DNA of 64,000 nt from Flavobacterium pokkalii (GTDB lineage: Bacteria > Bacteroidota > Bacteroidia > Flavobacteriales > Flavobacteriaceae). The stretch is taken from the NCBI RefSeq assembly GCF_014596575.1, contig NZ_NASZ01000012.1, positions 1-64,000 of the forward strand. The letters are read 5' to 3'. Position numbers and translations under genes: made by a program. The notes under the pieces are model-generated. The model did not search any database and had not been told where the DNA came from. It saw only the letters and a program-made list of their open reading frames with translations. Positions 52,273-59,929 of the stretch are shown piece by piece. Position 1 is the first letter of the stretch; each line of letters begins with the position of its first letter.

Positions 52273-53619
52273 CTACTCAGTAACTTTCTTAATCACATTA
52301 CGAGCCACCTGAATTTTAAATTTCTTGCCTTTCATTTTTTCGCCCTTAAGACGATATAATAAATCTTTGACTTTTGAAAATTTTACAGCGGCAAACGAAA
52401 CAAAATCTTTTACTTCAATTAACCCCAAATCCGATTTTTCCAATTTTCCTTTTTGAGAAAAGAAGCCTACAATATCCACCTTGTTCAACTTATTCTTTTT
52501 TCCGCCACTAATATAAATGGTTTGAAATCGCGGTGGCTTCGGTAGGGATTTTGCATTTTCAACGGAAAAAATCTCCAGATTTTCATAATCCACATAATCC
52601 ATTTTTTTCTCCGATTCGTGTGCAATAATATAAGCCGTTCCGGTAGCCGTCATACGCGCCGTACGCCCATTTCTATGGGTAAATTCATCTTCTTTTAATG
52701 GCAAATGATAATGAATTACGTGATTCATTTCGGGAATATCAAGGCCGCGGGCAGCCAAATCAGTGGTTACCAAATAGCTCATACTTCCGTTTCTGAACTG
52801 AATCAAAGCCCGTTCGCGTTCTTCCTGATCCATTCCGCCATGATAATAGGTCGAATAAATTCCTTTTTCGTTCAAAGAATCACTAATCCGTTCGGCAGCA
52901 TCACGGTGGTTGCAAAAAATAATTGCCGATTCGGATTGCAACGAACAAAGCAACTGAAACAAGGTATTTAATTTATCTTTCTCTTTGGAAACAACCAGTT
53001 TCGTAGAAAGATTAGACGCAGCTTCGGTTTCCGGAATAAAATCCAAAACTATTGGATTCACCACGCGGGTATATTTTGGAATCTCAATATCAGAAGTTGC
53101 TGAAACCAGAATCCGCTTATTTACCTTTGCTAATTTGCCAATGACAAAAGACATTTGCTCATGAAAACCCAATTGGAGTGACTTGTCAAATTCGTCCAAA
53201 ATTAAAGTTTGAATTTTATCCAAACGGAAAGTTCCTCTTTCAATATGATCGGCAATTCGCCCAGGAGTTCCAATTAAAACAGCCGGTGGATTACTTAAAT
53301 TCTTAATTTCTGTCTCCATCGAATGCCCTCCGTAACATACATTTACCTTGTAAGCCGTTCCCATTTTTTTCCAAACCTGTTCAATTTGCAAACCCAATTC
53401 TCGCGAAGGAACTATGATTAAACATTGTACCGAAAGGATTTCGGGCTGAAGCATTTCCAATATTGGTAATAAGAAAGCCAGTGTTTTTCCGGAACCTGTA
53501 GGCGACAATAACAACACATTCGCATCATTTAAGATAACATCATGAGCTGTTTGTTGCATTTCATTCAGGTTTTCGAAACCCAAATTAGAAAGTATATTTT
53601 TAGGATGATGATTTTTCAT
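52273..53619 (-). CDS. DEAD-box RNA helicase with DbpA-like RNA-binding domain
   Basis: A 448-residue ATP-dependent RNA helicase. Motifs in order: LSPTGSGKTLAFLLP (I), PSRELGLQ (Ia), GTPGRIADH (Ib), LDEFDKS (II, the DEAD variant DEFD), SATSD (III), IFCNHRDAAE (IV), TDLAARGLDIPEM (V) and HRNGRTAR (VI). The C-terminal 75 residues (TIYISGGKKNKLNKVDIVGFF onward) are an RRM-like DbpA domain that binds 23S rRNA hairpin 92 in DbpA, implying a role in large-subunit assembly. I start at 53619 (MKNHHPKN), as the 28 codons upstream lie in repeat-like intergenic DNA. Confidence 0.93.
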   Translation of the reverse strand: MKNHHPKNILSNLGFENLNEMQQTAHDVILNDANVLLLSPTGSGKTLAFLLPILEMLQPEILSVQCLIIVPSRELGLQIEQVWKKMGTAYKVNVCYGGHSMETEIKNLSNPPAVLIGTPGRIADHIERGTFRLDKIQTLILDEFDKSLQLGFHEQMSFVIGKLAKVNKRILVSATSDIEIPKYTRVVNPIVLDFIPETEAASNLSTKLVVSKEKDKLNTLFQLLCSLQSESAIIFCNHRDAAERISDSLNEKGIYSTYYHGGMDQEERERALIQFRNGSMSYLVTTDLAARGLDIPEMNHVIHYHLPLKEDEFTHRNGRTARMTATGTAYIIAHESEKKMDYVDYENLEIFSVENAKSLPKPPRFQTIYISGGKKNKLNKVDIVGFFSQKGKLEKSDLGLIEVKDFVSFAAVKFSKVKDLLYRLKGEKMKGKKFKIQVARNVIKKVTE

Positions 53620-53636
53620 GCAGCAAAGGTAATGTT

Positions 53637-53802
53637 TTAGTCCGCAGTTTTCAGTCGTCAAAAGGCAGAATTCAGAAAGCAATTGGCAAAATGCGGAATG
53701 CAAACTATCTGTAAAAAAAATCAGATTAGAAATATAAACTTCTAATCTGAAATCTGTTTTCTTTTTGCGTTCTGCCGACTGCCTTCTGCAAACTGCTTTC
53801 TA
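53637..53802. repeat. Degenerate GCAGAA/CTGC-type intergenic repeat tracts
   Basis: The stretches 53637-53700 and 53762-53802 consist of imperfectly repeated short words such as GGCAGAATTCAGAAAGC and GCGTTCTGCCGACTGC. Similar tracts occur at 51445-51505 (AAGGACTAGGGACTAAG type), 52141-52160, 52230-52272 and 10152-10186. They occupy gaps around phnA, the helicase and the Nudix gene. I see no gene or clear secondary structure in them apart from the terminator at 53711-53750. Confidence 0.55.
53711..53750 (-). terminator. Terminator downstream of the Nudix gene
   Basis: TCAGATTAGAA (53721-53731) and TTCTAATCTGA (53740-53750) form a perfect stem. Read leftward it is followed by T8. Confidence 0.82.
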
Positions 53803-54405
53803 ACTACGAATAATATTCTCTTCTTCAAATAACAATTTGATGTTTTCGTAGGAATTTTTTAAAACTTCCGAAATTCCATTAGGAGGAATCCAGGCTACTT
53901 TTTCAATTCCTTCTTCTAATTGTCCCTGAGGCGTTCCTTCAAAATCGGTTTGCATTTCAAACCAATGGGTAATTTTCAACTTATAAACTCCGTTTCGTTT
54001 AAAAATATGATACGTTTTTTGGAGTTTGTTGGTAATTTTCAAATTCGTTACTCCGGTTTCTTCTTCTACTTCGCGAATAGCCGTTTGCTCAATTTCTTCC
54101 TTTTTTTCGACACCTCCTTTTGGCAAATCCCACTTCCCGTTTCTAAAAATAAACAGCACCTCTCCTTTTTTATTATAAACCAATCCGCCACCTGCTTTAT
54201 TTACAGGAATTTTAGCTTTCAAAGTTTTCATAATCTCCTTCTCATCAGGATGATAGAGATAGGCCTTTTGAATTTTATTTTGAAAAATTTTAACTATAAT
54301 TTGCTTTATATCAATACTTTCCAACAAAAACAACTGAAAATCGGTCTCTTTGGAGATTTTATTTGTCAAAAAAAGTGGTTTGTCGTTCACAAAAACTTTA
54401 TACAT
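53800..54405 (-). CDS. Nudix hydrolase
   Basis: A 201-residue protein with an intact Nudix box: GGVEKKEEIEQTAIREVEEETGV matches GX5EX7REUXEEXGU. It is preceded by WDLPKGG, typical of ADP-ribose or diadenosine polyphosphate type enzymes. About 70 N-terminal residues (MYKVFVNDKPLFL) form an added domain of unknown role. The start at 54405 leaves only 7 bp to the divergent pyrE start codon; the frame continues upstream inside pyrE but is not credible. A terminator lies 50 bp downstream. The substrate cannot be predicted. Confidence 0.9.
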   Translation of the reverse strand: MYKVFVNDKPLFLTNKISKETDFQLFLLESIDIKQIIVKIFQNKIQKAYLYHPDEKEIMKTLKAKIPVNKAGGGLVYNKKGEVLFIFRNGKWDLPKGGVEKKEEIEQTAIREVEEETGVTNLKITNKLQKTYHIFKRNGVYKLKITHWFEMQTDFEGTPQGQLEEGIEKVAWIPPNGISEVLKNSYENIKLLFEEENIIRS

Positions 54406-54408
54406 TTG
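54380..54408 (+). promoter_or_regulatory. Promoter of pyrE, predicting a leaderless mRNA
   Basis: TTG (54380-54382), an 18-bp spacer and a perfect -7 box TACATTTG (54401-54408). The pyrE ATG follows 5 bp later at 54413, so transcription should begin at or next to the start codon. The promoter lies inside the 5' end of the divergent Nudix gene. Confidence 0.6.
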
Positions 54409-54412
54409 TACT

Positions 54413-55060
54413 ATGATTTTTAATAAAGATACAGCCGAAAAAACAGCCGAATTGCTTTTACAAATAAATGCAATTAAATTGAATCCTGAAAATTCTTTTA
54501 CATGGGCTTCCGGATGGAAATCACCTATATATTGTGATAACCGTCTAATACTTTCATTTCCTGCCATAAGAAATTATGTGAGAGATGAATTTGCAAAAAA
54601 TATTGAGAAACAATTTGGGAAACCAGATGTTATTGCCGGAGTAGCAACCGGAGCTATCGGAATAGGAATGCTTGTTGCCGAAAGCATGGGATTGCCATTT
54701 GTTTATGTGCGTCCGGAAGCAAAAAAACACGGTCGCCAAAATCAAGTGGAAGGTTTTCTTCAAAAAGGACAAAATGTAGTTGTTGTTGAAGATTTAATCA
54801 GTACCGGAAACAGTAGTTTGATGGCTGTAGAAGCTTTAAAAGCTGCCGGCGCTAATATTAAAGGTATGGCCGCTATTTTTACTTATGGATTTGATGTTGC
54901 CGAAGAAAACTTTAAAAAAGCCAAACTGGATTTATACACTTTGAGCAACTACCAAAATCTTCTAAATCTTGCCGTAGCTAAAAAATACATTACAGAAAAA
55001 GAAGAAAGTACTTTAAGAGAATGGAGTATAACTCCTTCTACTTGGGGACAAGCAGTATAA
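54413..55060 (+). CDS. pyrE: Orotate phosphoribosyltransferase
   Basis: A 215-residue enzyme converting orotate and PRPP to orotidine 5'-phosphate in pyrimidine synthesis. The PRPP-binding motif is VVVVEDLISTGNSS near residue 125. The flexible-loop region is YVRPEAKKHGRQNQVEG, and the N-terminal ENSFTWASGWKSPIYCDNR is characteristic. The ATG at 54413 gives the family N-terminus (MIFNKDTAEKTAELLLQI). It starts 7 bp from the divergent Nudix start codon and is followed after 21 bp by an SRPBCC gene on the same strand. Confidence 0.97.
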   Translation: MIFNKDTAEKTAELLLQINAIKLNPENSFTWASGWKSPIYCDNRLILSFPAIRNYVRDEFAKNIEKQFGKPDVIAGVATGAIGIGMLVAESMGLPFVYVRPEAKKHGRQNQVEGFLQKGQNVVVVEDLISTGNSSLMAVEALKAAGANIKGMAAIFTYGFDVAEENFKKAKLDLYTLSNYQNLLNLAVAKKYITEKEESTLREWSITPSTWGQAV

Positions 55061-55081
55061 AGATTAATCAAAAAAGATAAC

Positions 55082-55474
55082 ATGAACTTAGAAAGTCCAA
55101 AGGTAAGTGTTGAAAAATCGGCTCAGGAATTGTTCGATTTATTGACCGATATGAAAAATTTCGAAAAATTAATGCCTGAAAACATTGCTAAGTTTGAAGT
55201 TATCGGAGAAGATTCTTTTCTTTTTGGTTTAAAAGGAATGCCTGAAATCCAATTAAAACTCAAAGAGAAAACAGCTCCTAACAAAATTGTATTTGGCGCA
55301 GCAAGTGATAAAGTTCCATTTACACTTATCACAAATATTGAAAGTGTTGCTACAAATTCCTGCAATGTCAAACTGGATTTTGAAGGTAGCTTCAATCCCA
55401 TGATGGCGATGATGGTAAAAGGTCCTATTGGAAAGTTTATTGAAACCCTTGCGACCAATATGCCAAAACTGTAG
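55082..55474 (+). CDS. SRPBCC-fold protein
   Basis: A 130-residue protein with the START/Bet-v1-like fold: VEKSAQELFDLLTDMKNFEKLMPENI at the N-terminus, ATNSCNVKLDFEGSFNPMMAMMVKGPIGKFIETL at the C-terminus. It has a likely hydrophobic binding cavity but no recognisable catalytic motif. It is commonly found directly after pyrE in flavobacteria, probably co-transcribed. Function unknown; small hydrophobic ligand binding is the usual assumption for the fold. Confidence 0.85.
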   Translation: MNLESPKVSVEKSAQELFDLLTDMKNFEKLMPENIAKFEVIGEDSFLFGLKGMPEIQLKLKEKTAPNKIVFGAASDKVPFTLITNIESVATNSCNVKLDFEGSFNPMMAMMVKGPIGKFIETLATNMPKL

Positions 55475-55501
55475 TTTTTACTTTTCTAAACAATACTTAA
55501 C

Positions 55502-55533
55502 AAACCCTTTTAGGTTCTCCTAAAAGGGTTTTT
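55502..55533 (+). terminator. Terminator after the pyrE operon
   Basis: AAACCCTTTTAGG and CCTAAAAGGGTTT form a perfect 13-bp stem with a 4-nt loop, followed by TTTC. Confidence 0.92.
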
Positions 55534-56262
55534 CTTTTGTACTCCATTCTTCCCTTTTCTTTTCTAAAATTAGCTAATCCTAAAAGCGGTATTTAGAAAT
55601 TCCCTTTTATTCAAAATTATCCACTAAACGGTTCTTCAAGTATTTCAATTCCTCCAAAAAAGAACTAACAAAGCCCAAACTTCAGCCATTTCAAATCAAA
55701 ATCTACATTTTCCAAACAAAGGTTCAATCTTCAAGCAATTCACCACAATAAAAAACACAACAAAAAACCAAACACCCCTATATTTTTGACACCAAAACCA
55801 AATAAATCAAATAAAAATCAAATAAAAATCAAAAATAAAACCTAAAAAACACACAACACCCCCTGTTTTTTAATAGGTATACTAAAAATTAAATTATGAA
55901 TTAATCAAAATTAAAGAGCTCAAATTAATAATAATCCATATAATCGAATTCGATTTTCGGTAATTAACAATTATTCGACTTTTTGAGTAAATAATGCTAA
56001 ATCTTTATCTTTTTTAAAGCAAAAGTTAATAAATTCGCCATTATCAATAACAAAATAAGAAATTATTAAGAATCTTTAATTTTTAAAATAAGATTAAAGA
56101 CTTAAAGAAGCTAAATTTTAATAACAATAATAATCTTGGAAATGAAAAAACAAAAAAACTTTAAGAATCATAACCAAACGATTCCGTAATCCAATTAGAA
56201 ATCTTTAAAAACCGAATAACATACAAAACTTTTACTATAAATCAATTTAAAACCCATTTATT
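55534..56262. other. Long AT-rich region upstream of glnK, no gene
   Basis: 729 bp without a credible reading frame. It contains a -7-like TATTTTTG at 55781-55788, then an A-rich tandem repeat of about 12 bp (AAATAAAAATCA, roughly three copies, 55797-55840) and a palindrome ATCGAATTCGAT near 55939. The last 260 bp are over 80% A+T by eye. If 55781 is the glnK promoter, the leader is close to 470 nt, unusually long, and could hold a nitrogen-responsive element that I cannot recognise. Confidence 0.45.
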
Positions 56263-56601
56263 ATGAAAAAAATCGAAGCAGTGATACGCAAATCAAGATT
56301 TGAAGAAGTAAAAAAAGCTTTGCACCAAATCGAGGTTAACTTTTTTACCTATTGGGATGTTACTGGAGTTGGTAACGAAAAAGAAGGACACGTATACAGA
56401 GGAATCACTTATAGCACTACAGACATTCAAAGAAGATATATTTCAATAGTAGTTTCTGATCCTTTTTTAGAAAGAACTGTTGACGCAATTTTAAATGCAG
56501 CCGGAACAGGAATGGTAGGAGATGGAAAAATCTTCGTTTCTGACATCATTGAAACGTACCGTATCAGAACTAAAGAAAAAGGGACAGACGCTGTAAACTA
56601 A
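56263..56601 (+). CDS. glnK: P-II nitrogen regulatory protein (GlnK-like)
   Basis: A 112-residue trimeric signal protein that senses 2-oxoglutarate and ATP/ADP and gates the ammonium channel. It has KIEAVIRKSRFEEVKKAL at the start and the C-loop/B-loop AGTGMVGDGKIFV. The T-loop reads GNEKEGHVYRGITYSTTDIQRR, differing from the proteobacterial loop: the DFLPK segment is replaced. The YRGxxY Tyr pair is retained. It lies 42 bp upstream of amtB on the same strand, the standard glnK-amtB arrangement. Confidence 0.95.
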   Translation: MKKIEAVIRKSRFEEVKKALHQIEVNFFTYWDVTGVGNEKEGHVYRGITYSTTDIQRRYISIVVSDPFLERTVDAILNAAGTGMVGDGKIFVSDIIETYRIRTKEKGTDAVN

Positions 56602-56643
56602 AAAAACACTTAAAAACAATAATTAACTTATAAAACATATATT

Positions 56644-57846
56644 ATGGATACGAATGCTGTATTAGACTTAATGTGGGTATTGATCTGCGGAATTTTAGTA
56701 TTTTTCATGCAAGCTGGTTTTACTTTAGTAGAAGCTGGTTTCACCAGATCAAAAAACACTGGAAATATTATCATGAAAAACTTAATGGATTTTTGTATTG
56801 GCAGTATTGCTTTCTGGGTGATAGGATACTCTTTAATGTACGGAGATTCAATTGGAGGTTTCATCGGAACACCAAGCTTATTATTTGACTCAGCTGCTGA
56901 CATGCACAGTTTATTTTTCCAAACGGTATTTGCTGCAACTGCTGCAACAATCGTTTCTGGAGCTATCGCTGAAAGAACAAAATTCACTACCTATTTATTT
57001 TTCTCATTATTAATGACATTAGTAATCTATCCTATCTCAGGAAGCTGGGTATGGAATGGCGGTGGATGGTTAGCCGGAATGGGCTTCACTGATTTTGCCG
57101 GTTCAACTGTAGTACACTCTGTAGGAGGATGGGCTTCATTAGTTGCTGCCGCAATGGTAGGACCTAGAATTGGAAAATATAACGCGGATGGAACTTCAAA
57201 CGCGATTCCCGGACACAACATTATGTTAGGAGCTTTAGGAGTGTTTATCTTATGGATGGGATGGTTCGGATTCAACCCAGGTTCTCAATTAGCTATCTCT
57301 GGAGATAACGCTGTAGCTGTAGCCGGAATCTTCATCACAACTAACTTAGCAGGAGCAATTGGAGCTTTAGCTGCAATGTTTGTGACTTGGATTATCTACA
57401 AAAAACCAGATATCTCTATGACATTAAATGGTGTTTTAGCTGGTTTAGTAGGTGTAACTGCTGGTTGTGCTGCTGTAAGTCCAATGGGTGCTTTCTGGAT
57501 TGGATTAATCTGTGGTATTGCTGTAGTTTTCTCAATCGAATTCATCGACAAAAAACTTAAAATTGACGATCCAGTTGGAGCTGTTTCAGTACACGGTGTA
57601 TGTGGAGCTTTAGGAACAATCCTAGTAGGGGTATTTGCTACTGACGGAGGATTACTTTACGGAGGTGGATTTGCAAAACTAGGAGTTCAAATCACCGGTG
57701 TTGTTGCTATTGGTGCATGGGCTATGGCTGCTTCATTTGTAGTTCTATTCATCCTTAAAAAAGCAATCGGTTTAAGAGTAACTAAAGAAGAAGAAATCGA
57801 CGGACTAGACATCCACGAACACGGTTCTAACGTTTACAACGACTAA
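56644..57846 (+). CDS. amtB: Ammonium transporter
   Basis: A 400-residue Amt/MEP/Rh channel with about 11 transmembrane helices. Typical segments are MWVLICGILVFFMQAGFTLVEAG, GSWVWNGGGWLAGMGFTDFAGSTVVH (pore His), GFNPGSQLAI and DPVGAVSVHGVCGALGTILVGVFA (second pore His). The cytoplasmic tail carries HEHGSNVYND at its end. It is co-transcribed with glnK and followed by a terminator. There is no cleavable signal, in contrast to E. coli AmtB. Confidence 0.97.
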   Translation: MDTNAVLDLMWVLICGILVFFMQAGFTLVEAGFTRSKNTGNIIMKNLMDFCIGSIAFWVIGYSLMYGDSIGGFIGTPSLLFDSAADMHSLFFQTVFAATAATIVSGAIAERTKFTTYLFFSLLMTLVIYPISGSWVWNGGGWLAGMGFTDFAGSTVVHSVGGWASLVAAAMVGPRIGKYNADGTSNAIPGHNIMLGALGVFILWMGWFGFNPGSQLAISGDNAVAVAGIFITTNLAGAIGALAAMFVTWIIYKKPDISMTLNGVLAGLVGVTAGCAAVSPMGAFWIGLICGIAVVFSIEFIDKKLKIDDPVGAVSVHGVCGALGTILVGVFATDGGLLYGGGFAKLGVQITGVVAIGAWAMAASFVVLFILKKAIGLRVTKEEEIDGLDIHEHGSNVYND

Positions 57847-57872
57847 ATAAAAACAAAACCTATACATTACTT

Positions 57873-57902
57873 AAAAGCCACAACTTCACCGTTGTGGCTT
57901 TT
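57873..57902 (+). terminator. Terminator after amtB
   Basis: AAAAGCCACAAC and GTTGTGGCTTTT form a perfect 12-bp stem with a 6-nt loop. Confidence 0.92.
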
Positions 57903-58071
57903 ATATTTTCTAAAAAATAATTTCATAACCAATAGATCAAACTAACAACATTAGCTCAAAATTCACAAAAAATTGAGACTTCTTTTACGACAAAATACAA
58001 GATAAATGCTTAAATTTAACGTAGAAAAGCTATTGCTATCACAATTAATATCAATTTAAAATGTACACATT

Positions 58072-58326
58072 ATGAGCTTATTGAACGAAAACATCATACC
58101 TGGTGAACACGGAAAAACTTTTGGCACCAATGCTATTGAAGAAACTGAATTAATTGAAATCAAAAGCAAACTCTTAAAAATAGACGGTATAAACGATGTA
58201 CAAATTAACAATTCCATTTTTCCGAAAGAATTTACTGTTTTCACCAACAAAGTCATCAGTATTGAAGATATAGAAAAAGCAGTAAAATCTATTGGTTACC
58301 ACGCTATCCCTAAAGCAATGATATAA
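58072..58326 (+). CDS. Small HMA-fold-like protein lacking CxxC
   Basis: An 84-residue protein whose second half (IEIKSKLLKIDGINDVQINNSIFPKEFTVFTNKVISIEDIEKAVKSIGYHAI) follows the beta-alpha-beta-beta-alpha-beta pattern of heavy-metal-associated domains but has no cysteine at all. The N-terminus LLNENIIPGEHGKTFGTN is unlike the family. It lies upstream of the arsenic cluster with its own terminator. It may be a degenerate metallochaperone fold used for protein contact; function unknown. Confidence 0.7.
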   Translation: MSLLNENIIPGEHGKTFGTNAIEETELIEIKSKLLKIDGINDVQINNSIFPKEFTVFTNKVISIEDIEKAVKSIGYHAIPKAMI

Positions 58327-58346
58327 AAATCAAATAATTAAATAAC

Positions 58347-58388
58347 AAGTCTCTCAGAAAATTTTCCTAAGAGGCTTATTTTTTTATA
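58347..58388 (+). terminator. Probable terminator before arsR
   Basis: AAGTCTCT (58347-58354) pairs with AGAGGCTT (58370-58377) with one G-T pair, followed by ATTTTTTT. Confidence 0.65.
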
Positions 58389-58417
58389 TAAAATTAAACA
58401 CTTATTTTCAATTTATT

Positions 58418-58435
58418 ATCGTAATATTGCAATAT
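58418..58435. promoter_or_regulatory. ArsR operator candidate
   Basis: ATCGTAATATTGCAAT is a 16-bp imperfect palindrome (58418-58433) overlapping ATATTGCAATAT (58424-58435), which is perfect. It also overlaps a -7-like TAATATTG at 58422. It sits 12 bp before the arsR ATG, where a bound ArsR would occlude the promoter. Similar ATCGTAATATTACGAT sequences precede arsR genes in related bacteria, from memory. Confidence 0.5.
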
Positions 58436-58447
58436 AAACATATAACA

Positions 58448-58780
58448 ATGGGAACAACTAAAACAATCCATTTTACAGACGAACAAAATGAACTGGCAAC
58501 ACTGGCTAAAGCAATTGGTCATCCGGCGCGTATAGCCATTATCCAACATCTTATCAAAGTTAACAGTTGTATTTGCGGAGACATTGTAAATGAACTACCT
58601 CTGGCGCAACCAACGGTTTCTCAACATCTGAAAGAACTAAAAAATGCCGGTTTAATCAAAGGAAGTTTTGAAGGAAACGCTATTTGTTATTGTCTGGATG
58701 AAAATGGTTTTAACAAAATAAAAAACTTTTTCCAGTACGTCGATAAACATTTGGAAAATCAAAAAAATCAATGTTGCTAA
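58448..58780 (+). CDS. arsR: ArsR-family metalloregulatory repressor
   Basis: A 110-residue winged-helix repressor that releases DNA on binding arsenite. The helix-turn-helix is [20 protein letters not shown]. The metal site is the Cys pair in [11 protein letters not shown], located in the alpha-3 region as in classical ArsR. The C-terminus ends KNQCC, offering extra thiols. I start at 58448 (MGTTKTIHF), seven codons inside the open frame, because the operator lies directly upstream. It heads the operon with DUF6428, arsenate reductase and ACR3. Confidence 0.92.
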   Translation: MGTTKTIHFTDEQNELATLAKAIGHPARIAIIQHLIKVNSCICGDIVNELPLAQPTVSQHLKELKNAGLIKGSFEGNAICYCLDENGFNKIKNFFQYVDKHLENQKNQCC

Positions 58781-58797
58781 TTTAAAAACACAAAATC

Positions 58798-59268
58798 ATG
58801 AAACTCTCAGAAATCAAAACCGTTTTAAACAACATCGAAAATGTTGCTTTTGTATTAGAAAACGGAACTCCGGTTCCGGAACACTTCCACGTAACCGAAA
58901 TTGGACTCATCACCAAAAACTTTATTGATTGTGGCGGTACTGTTCGTAACGAAAAAGTTGTCAATTTTCAATTGTGGAATGCTAACGACTTTGACCATCG
59001 TTTAAAACCAAAAAAACTTTTAGACATTATCGCATTATCCGAAAAGACACTGGGAATTGGCGATTTCGAAATTGAAGTAGAATACCAATCAGAAACCATT
59101 GGAAAATATGACTTAGGATTTAACGGAAAAGATTTTCTTTTGTTAAACAAAAAAACAGCCTGCTTAGCCGAAGACCAATGCGGAATCCCGGCTGCTAAAC
59201 CAAGAATCAAACTTTCTGACATCCAGTCACAAAACAGCTGCTGTACTCCGGGTGGAGGTTGTTGCTAA
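58798..59268 (+). CDS. DUF6428 protein of the arsenic cluster
   Basis: A 156-residue protein that I recognise as DUF6428, found in Bacteroidetes arsenic clusters. Segments include VPEHFHVTEIGLITKNFIDCGGTVR, with a possible metal-binding His/Cys pattern, and LLDIIALSEKTLGIGDFEIEVEY. The C-terminal tail SCCTPGGGCC has four Cys. Location 17 bp after arsR and 26 bp before the arsenate reductase indicates a role in arsenic handling, for example binding arsenite and passing it to reductase or exporter. No enzymatic motif is apparent. Confidence 0.85.
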   Translation: MKLSEIKTVLNNIENVAFVLENGTPVPEHFHVTEIGLITKNFIDCGGTVRNEKVVNFQLWNANDFDHRLKPKKLLDIIALSEKTLGIGDFEIEVEYQSETIGKYDLGFNGKDFLLLNKKTACLAEDQCGIPAAKPRIKLSDIQSQNSCCTPGGGCC

Positions 59269-59294
59269 ATTACAAAACACTAAATCACATTAAA

Positions 59295-59927
59295 ATGAAC
59301 CTGACACAAACAAGATTATTTCCCGAAATCGAAAAAACAATACAGCAGCTAAATTTCGAAAGTATAACAGCCGAACGCAAAATTATTTTACAACCATTAA
59401 TTGACTACATCCAGTTAAAAGTCACAAACCAACAGGAAATAAGGCTTAATTTTATCTGCACACACAATTCCAGAAGAAGTCATTTATCTCAGGTTTGGGC
59501 GCAGACTGCGGCTGCTTTTTACAGCATTAAAAATACTTTTTGCTATTCCGGAGGAACAGAAGCTACAGCTCTTTTTCCAATGGCCGCTCAAACTTTAAGC
59601 AAACAAGGTTTTCAAATTGAAACCATCTCACAGGGAAACAATCCCGTTTACAGTATAAAACACAACGAAAACACACATCCGATTATCGGTTTTTCAAAAA
59701 CTTTCGACAACAGTTTTAATCCGCAATCCGAATTTGCAGCAATCTTAACCTGCTCCAGCGCTGACCAGGGTTGCCCGTTTATTGCCGGAGCCGAAAAACG
59801 TATCCCCATAACTTACGAAGACCCAAAGGCCTTTGACAATACAGCACAACAAGCTGAAAAATACGAAGAAAGAAGCCTTCAGATTGCCACCGAATTATTC
59901 TATGTCTTTGCTCAAATTCAAAAATAA
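59295..59927 (+). CDS. arsC: Arsenate reductase, low-molecular-weight-phosphatase type
   Basis: A 210-residue enzyme reducing arsenate to arsenite. The phosphatase P-loop is CTHNSRRS (CX5R) near residue 55. Later Cys in FCYSGGT and CSSADQGCP supply the disulfide relay typical of thioredoxin-linked ArsC. It is longer than the classical enzyme of about 130 residues because of about 40 N-terminal residues ([19 protein letters not shown]). The start at 59295 matches that extension in related proteins. It lies 2 bp upstream of the ACR3 gene. Confidence 0.88.
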   Translation: MNLTQTRLFPEIEKTIQQLNFESITAERKIILQPLIDYIQLKVTNQQEIRLNFICTHNSRRSHLSQVWAQTAAAFYSIKNTFCYSGGTEATALFPMAAQTLSKQGFQIETISQGNNPVYSIKHNENTHPIIGFSKTFDNSFNPQSEFAAILTCSSADQGCPFIAGAEKRIPITYEDPKAFDNTAQQAEKYEERSLQIATELFYVFAQIQK

Positions 59928-59929
59928 AT

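Noticed and set aside
53920..54423. A 167-codon plus-strand frame opposite the Nudix gene
   Set aside because: It covers the complement of the Nudix box and has a composition dominated by Phe, Ile and Lys, typical of antisense frames in AT-rich genes.
54406..54567. N-terminal extension of the Nudix protein to 54567
   Set aside because: It would overlap pyrE head-on for over 150 bp, and the added residues do not resemble Nudix proteins. The ATG at 54405 fits better.
55797..55840. A-rich tandem repeats upstream of glnK as a CRISPR array
   Set aside because: The period is only about 12 bp, there are no unique spacers and no cas genes nearby. This is simple-sequence repetition.
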